From the NCBI GenBank assembly GCA_022703115.1, contig JAKLEK010000077.1:1-6988 (forward strand): DNA of 6,988 nucleotides, in the 5' to 3' direction. Shown piece by piece: positions 5,709 to 6,988 of the stretch. The notes beneath the pieces are model-generated. The model saw only the letters and a program-made list of their open reading frames with translations, did no database searches and was not told where the DNA came from. This DNA is from Elusimicrobiota bacterium (GTDB lineage Bacteria; Elusimicrobiota; Elusimicrobia; Elusimicrobiales; UBA9959). The translations under genes were made by a program, and so were the position numbers. Each line of letters opens with the position of its first letter. The stretch's first letter is position 1.

Positions 5709-6988
5709 ATGAACGCCATTACGCTGCTGATCATAGCCCTTCTGGTCTTCGCCCTGGCCTACAGGTATTACGCGGGTTTCATAATAGCGAAAGTGCTGGT
5801 TTTCGACAGGTCCAGGCCCACCCCGGCCCATACGCTGGAGAACGGCTACGACTATAAACCGACCAACAGGTGGGTGCTCTTCGGCCATCATTTCGCCGCC
5901 ATAGCCGGCGCGGGGCCGCTGGTAGGGCCGGTCCTTGCCGCGCAGTTCGGCTACATGCCCGGTTTCCTGTGGATCCTGATCGGCAGCGTGCTCGCCGGAG
6001 GCGTGCACGATATGGTCATCCTGTTCGCTTCGGTCAGGCACAACGGCCTTTCCCTGACCGAGATCGCCAAACGCGAGGCCGGCAGGGCGGCCGGAGGCGC
6101 GACCGGCGCGGCGGTGCTCTTCATAATAATCACGGCGCTGGCCGGGCTTAGCATGGTGGTGGTGAACGCTCTCGCCGAGAGTTCCTGGGCGACCTTCTCT
6201 ATAGCGATGACCATCCCTATCGCCATCTTCACCGGACTCTACATGGACAGGCTGCGCCCCGGCCGCGTAACCGAGGCCACCGTGATCGGGGTAGCCCTCA
6301 TGCTGCTGTGCATAGTTCTCGGCGAGCCCCTTTCCAGGAGCCGGTTCGCCGGGCTGTTCCTGTTCTCCAAACCGGGGCTTTCGGTCATACTGGCGTGCTA
6401 CGGCATGCTCGCCTCCATCCTGCCGGTCTGGATGCTGCTTACCCCCCGCGATTATCTCAGTTCCTATATGAAGATAGGGACGGTCCTGCTGCTGGCTCTC
6501 GGGATATTATGGGTCAGGCCCCAGCTGTCGGCTCCGGCGTTCTCCTGTTTCGTGGACGGCGGCGGGCCTATAGTGCCCGGCGCCGTGTGGCCTTACGTCT
6601 GCATCACCATAGCCTGCGGGGCCATCTCCGGTTTCCATTCCCTGATAAGCTCCGGGACCACGCCCAAAATGATAGCGAGCGAGGCGGATATACGCATGAT
6701 GGGTTTCGGAGCGATGCTGACAGAGGGATTCGTGGCGGTAATGGCCCTTATAGCGGCCACCGTGCTCCTGCCCGGCGACTATTTCGCGATCAACGTTCCT
6801 CCCGAGGTTTTCGCTAAGCTCGGCATGCGGGTATCGGACCTGCCGGCCATGAGCCTGGCGGTGGGAGAGAGCCTGGAAGGGCGGGCCGGGGGGGCCGTTT
6901 CCCTGGCCGTCGGGATGGCGCATATCTTTTCTTCGATACCCGGGCTCAAACATCTGCTGTCGTACTGGTACCATTTCGCGATAATGTT
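5709..6988 (+). CDS. cstA: CstA-family carbon starvation/pyruvate or peptide transporter (3' end outside window)
   Basis: An open frame from ATG 5709 runs off the right edge after 426 complete codons. It encodes a strongly hydrophobic inner-membrane protein. The N-terminus has a first membrane helix (about 3-30), then the CstA hallmark HTLENGYDYKPTNRW (41-55) followed by VLFGHHFAAIAGAGPLVGP (56-74). Further family blocks are LAGGVHDM (95-102), LPVWMLLTPRDYLSSY (238-253), ISGFHSLISSGTTPKMI (306-322) and GFGAMLTEGFVAVMALIAA (332-350). E. coli CstA and BtsT (about 700 residues) import pyruvate and have been linked to peptide uptake; whether this protein carries the same substrate cannot be told. 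Shorter homologues of roughly 550-600 residues are common, and the missing part here would hold the remaining helices. The start lies 10 bases after the deacetylase stop without a good Shine-Dalgarno sequence, which suggests translational coupling and one operon. Confidence 0.92.
   Translation, partial: MNAITLLIIALLVFALAYRYYAGFIIAKVLVFDRSRPTPAHTLENGYDYKPTNRWVLFGHHFAAIAGAGPLVGPVLAAQFGYMPGFLWILIGSVLAGGVHDMVILFASVRHNGLSLTEIAKREAGRAAGGATGAAVLFIIITALAGLSMVVVNALAESSWATFSIAMTIPIAIFTGLYMDRLRPGRVTEATVIGVALMLLCIVLGEPLSRSRFAGLFLFSKPGLSVILACYGMLASILPVWMLLTPRDYLSSYMKIGTVLLLALGILWVRPQLSAPAFSCFVDGGGPIVPGAVWPYVCITIACGAISGFHSLISSGTTPKMIASEADIRMMGFGAMLTEGFVAVMALIAATVLLPGDYFAINVPPEVFAKLGMRVSDLPAMSLAVGESLEGRAGGAVSLAVGMAHIFSSIPGLKHLLSYWYHFAIM

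Noticed and set aside
6308..6817. 169-codon plus-strand frame inside cstA
   Set aside because: It is out of frame with a well-conserved membrane transporter and has a composition typical of a shadow frame.

Overview
The window is a GC-rich bacterial segment that is almost fully coding. Six consecutive genes lie on the + strand with no gap longer than about 65 bases. Isoleucine ATA and arginine AGG codons are frequent despite the high GC content. I cannot name the organism with confidence. The codon habits and gene mix would suit a lineage such as Elusimicrobiota or a similar anaerobe-rich group, but this is a guess. No mobile elements, RNA genes, CRISPR arrays or phage genes are visible.

The left part (1-2623) is a serine biosynthesis block. 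It holds the 3' end of a phosphoserine aminotransferase (serC), a short 3-phosphoglycerate dehydrogenase (serA) whose ATG overlaps the serC stop, and then a full-length DUF1015 protein. serC and serA make O-phosphoserine from 3-phosphoglycerate. No recognisable phosphoserine phosphatase is present here. The DUF1015 protein carries a DGHHR motif and sits where the last pathway enzyme might be expected.

The middle part (2655-5698) holds three less familiar genes. The first is a small transglutaminase-like (papain-fold) protein. The second is a large divergent ROK-like (ASKHA-fold) kinase that lacks the usual ROK zinc motif and has about 155 extra N-terminal residues. The third is a PIG-L/LmbE-family zinc deacetylase with a clear AHQDD motif. 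The last two look like a functional pair, possibly deacetylating and phosphorylating an N-acetylated sugar or amino-sugar conjugate. A perfect TATAAT at the end of the transglutaminase-like gene may give this pair its own promoter.

The right end (5709-6988) is the first 426 codons of a CstA-family membrane transporter, which runs off the window. The family imports pyruvate or peptides. The whole set could be co-transcribed. The most interesting points are the possible role of DUF1015 in the final serine step and the unusual kinase-deacetylase pair.
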